6,892 nt of DNA. Source: Pseudomonadota bacterium (lineage in GTDB: Bacteria; Pseudomonadota; Gammaproteobacteria; SZUA-229). The notes beneath the pieces are model-generated. The model had not been told where the DNA came from, did no database searches, and saw only the letters and a program-made list of their open reading frames with translations. The translations under genes were made by a program, and so were the position numbers. This document shows positions 5,872 through 6,892 of this stretch, one piece after another (positions within the stretch are counted from its first letter, which is position 1; each line of letters begins with the position of its first letter). The stretch lies in the NCBI GenBank assembly GCA_015222965.1, contig JADFWF010000054.1:1-6892 (forward strand), read 5' to 3'.

Positions 5872-6375
5872 ATGAGCAGCGGTAACTTTTTCAGCCGGGT
5901 TGAGATGAACAATTTATACCGTTACGGTTATGCGCTCTGCAGCAATCAAGATGATGCTTATGACCTGCTTCAGTATGCACTTGAAAAATATTTGCACAAG
6001 TCAGACAGGTACAATGATGCCTGTGATCTGGCCTATGTAAGAACAACCATGCGAAACCGCTTTATCGATGAATACCGTAAATCAGCACGTTTTCCTGAAG
6101 AAGAATATGATGATGGTTTACTTGTTGTAATAGATGAAACCGCATTAGAAGATGTTGTTGTTGCACAGATTGATCTCGAAATCATGTGGAAAGAACTCAA
6201 CACCATGGAAAGGGAGGTTTTATATTACTGGGCAATTGAAGGAATGACCGCACAGGAAATAGCTGAACAGATTGACGTAGCAAGAGGTACGGTGCTGTCA
6301 CGTCTATACCGTATAAGAAAAAAATTCGATACAAAAGCAGAAATCAATGAGCTATCAGGAGGTCGCGGAGCATGA
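5872..6375 (+). CDS. ECF-type RNA polymerase sigma factor
   Basis: The 167 residues contain only the two conserved sigma-70 regions of group IV (ECF) factors. Region 2 spans about 13-75 (LYRYGYALCSNQDDAYDLLQ, YVRTTMRNRFIDEYRK), for core polymerase and -10 binding. Region 4 spans about 107-152 (LNTMEREVLYYWAIEGMTAQ, EIAEQIDVARGTVLSRLYRI), whose helix-turn-helix reads the -35 element. A variable acidic linker joins them. The ATG lies one base after the bufC stop with only a weak AGG 11 bases ahead, so translation probably depends on coupling to bufC. The stop overlaps the next ATG by 4 bp, the arrangement usual for sigma/anti-sigma pairs. The likely role is to direct polymerase to the buf promoter and other envelope-stress or metal-response genes; the target promoter is not identified. 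Confidence 0.9.
   Translation: MSSGNFFSRVEMNNLYRYGYALCSNQDDAYDLLQYALEKYLHKSDRYNDACDLAYVRTTMRNRFIDEYRKSARFPEEEYDDGLLVVIDETALEDVVVAQIDLEIMWKELNTMEREVLYYWAIEGMTAQEIAEQIDVARGTVLSRLYRIRKKFDTKAEINELSGGRGA
6357..6362 (+). promoter_or_regulatory. Consensus Shine-Dalgarno for the anti-sigma candidate
   Basis: AGGAGG, a full consensus site, lies in the last codons of the sigma gene, nine bases before the ATG at 6372. With the 4-bp stop/start overlap it would make translation of the membrane protein at least as strong as that of the sigma factor, which itself has a weak site. This fits a need to keep the sigma factor fully bound by default. Confidence 0.75.
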
Positions 6376-6892
6376 ATAAACCATTGAAACAATCTGTGCG
6401 AGACCATCTTGATACATATTCATTAAGCGAAGATCAACTAAATAAACTTGAGTCGCTCGCTGAGCAGAATAAACCTGTAACAAAACACCGGATCTCAATT
6501 TACCCCTTTACCATGGCAGGTGCTGTTGCCGCATTCCTGTTAGTTTTTTTCCTGGCGCCTTATCTGCAAAACCAGTCTGGCATTCAGAAGAAAATTGCAA
6601 TGGAGGTAGTTGCTAACCATATCAAACTTAAACCACTTGAAATTGAAACTAGCAGTATTGAAGGAATACGCAGTTATTTTAAGAAGCTGGATTTCGTGCC
6701 GGTTAACAGCCAATTGGTAAGTCAACTGGGGCTGGAGTTAATCGGTGGCCGATATTGTTCACTCCAGGGCAATATTGCTGCTCAACTAAGAGTTAGAAAA
6801 CCCGGTACTAATAGTGTACAGACCCTGTATCAAACAGAATACAGAAAAGATGTCTTTGAAAATATGCCTGCACTGGAAGACGGCGATAAGCC
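6372..6892 (+). CDS. Probable transmembrane anti-sigma factor (3' end missing)
   Basis: The frame starts at ATG 6372, overlapping the sigma stop by 4 bp, and runs open to the window edge (173 full codons). Residues 1-43 are hydrophilic and helical (SVRDHLDTYSLSEDQLNKLE), suited to holding the sigma factor in the cytoplasm. One membrane segment spans about 44-65 (TMAGAVAAFLLVFFLAP). The remainder would be periplasmic and includes GGRYCSLQGNIAAQLRVR with a single Cys129. No HxxxCxxC zinc motif is present in the N-terminal part, so it is not a ZAS-type anti-sigma. The call rests on gene position, overlap and topology; the periplasmic motif faintly recalls PrtR-type Pseudomonas anti-sigma proteins, which I cannot confirm. 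It is placed to sense the periplasm, where bufferin and its metal would be found. Confidence 0.75.
   Translation, partial: MNKPLKQSVRDHLDTYSLSEDQLNKLESLAEQNKPVTKHRISIYPFTMAGAVAAFLLVFFLAPYLQNQSGIQKKIAMEVVANHIKLKPLEIETSSIEGIRSYFKKLDFVPVNSQLVSQLGLELIGGRYCSLQGNIAAQLRVRKPGTNSVQTLYQTEYRKDVFENMPALEDGDK

Overview
The window looks like chromosomal DNA of a gammaproteobacterium. This is an inference from protein character, FNR-type operator motifs and moderate base composition; no rRNA or marker gene fixes the taxon. I see no tRNA, rRNA, insertion sequence, integrase or CRISPR array. The left half (SelO region) looks clearly richer in G+C than the right half, which is AT-rich, especially in the bufC-like gene.

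Left part (1-2640). A short cyclic-nucleotide-binding-domain protein without a DNA-binding domain (123-608, +) faces a SelO/YdiU-type protein AMPylase (681-2207, -). Behind SelO on the same strand is a 72-residue single-pass membrane protein (2282-2500, -). Each end of this block carries an FNR/Anr-like box: a one-mismatch copy at 43-56 ahead of the CNB gene, and a perfect one at 2535-2548, inside a 22-bp perfect palindrome, ahead of the 72-residue gene. This suggests oxygen or redox control of the block.

Middle (2638-3892). An orphan ParA/MinD-type ATPase (2969-3628, -) is followed at 40 bp by a tandem CDGSH iron-sulfur protein (2638-2928, -), probably as one transcript. The 264-bp divergent intergenic region holds two inverted repeats, one near each gene start.

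Right part (3893-6892, +). This is a tightly packed bufferin-type RiPP operon: a secreted DUF2282 precursor with four cysteines (bufA-like), a DUF692/MNIO multinuclear iron oxidase (bufB-like), a DUF2063 partner (bufC-like), an ECF-type sigma factor, and a single-pass membrane protein, cut by the window edge, that is probably its anti-sigma factor. Spacings are 17 bp, a 7-bp overlap, 1 bp and a 4-bp overlap. The expected logic is that BufB with BufC modifies cysteines of the BufA precursor, the product is exported to the periplasm to sequester metal (copper in characterised bufferins), and the membrane protein releases the sigma factor on envelope metal or redox stress to raise expression. The sigma/anti-sigma pair inside the biosynthetic operon is the most interesting feature here.
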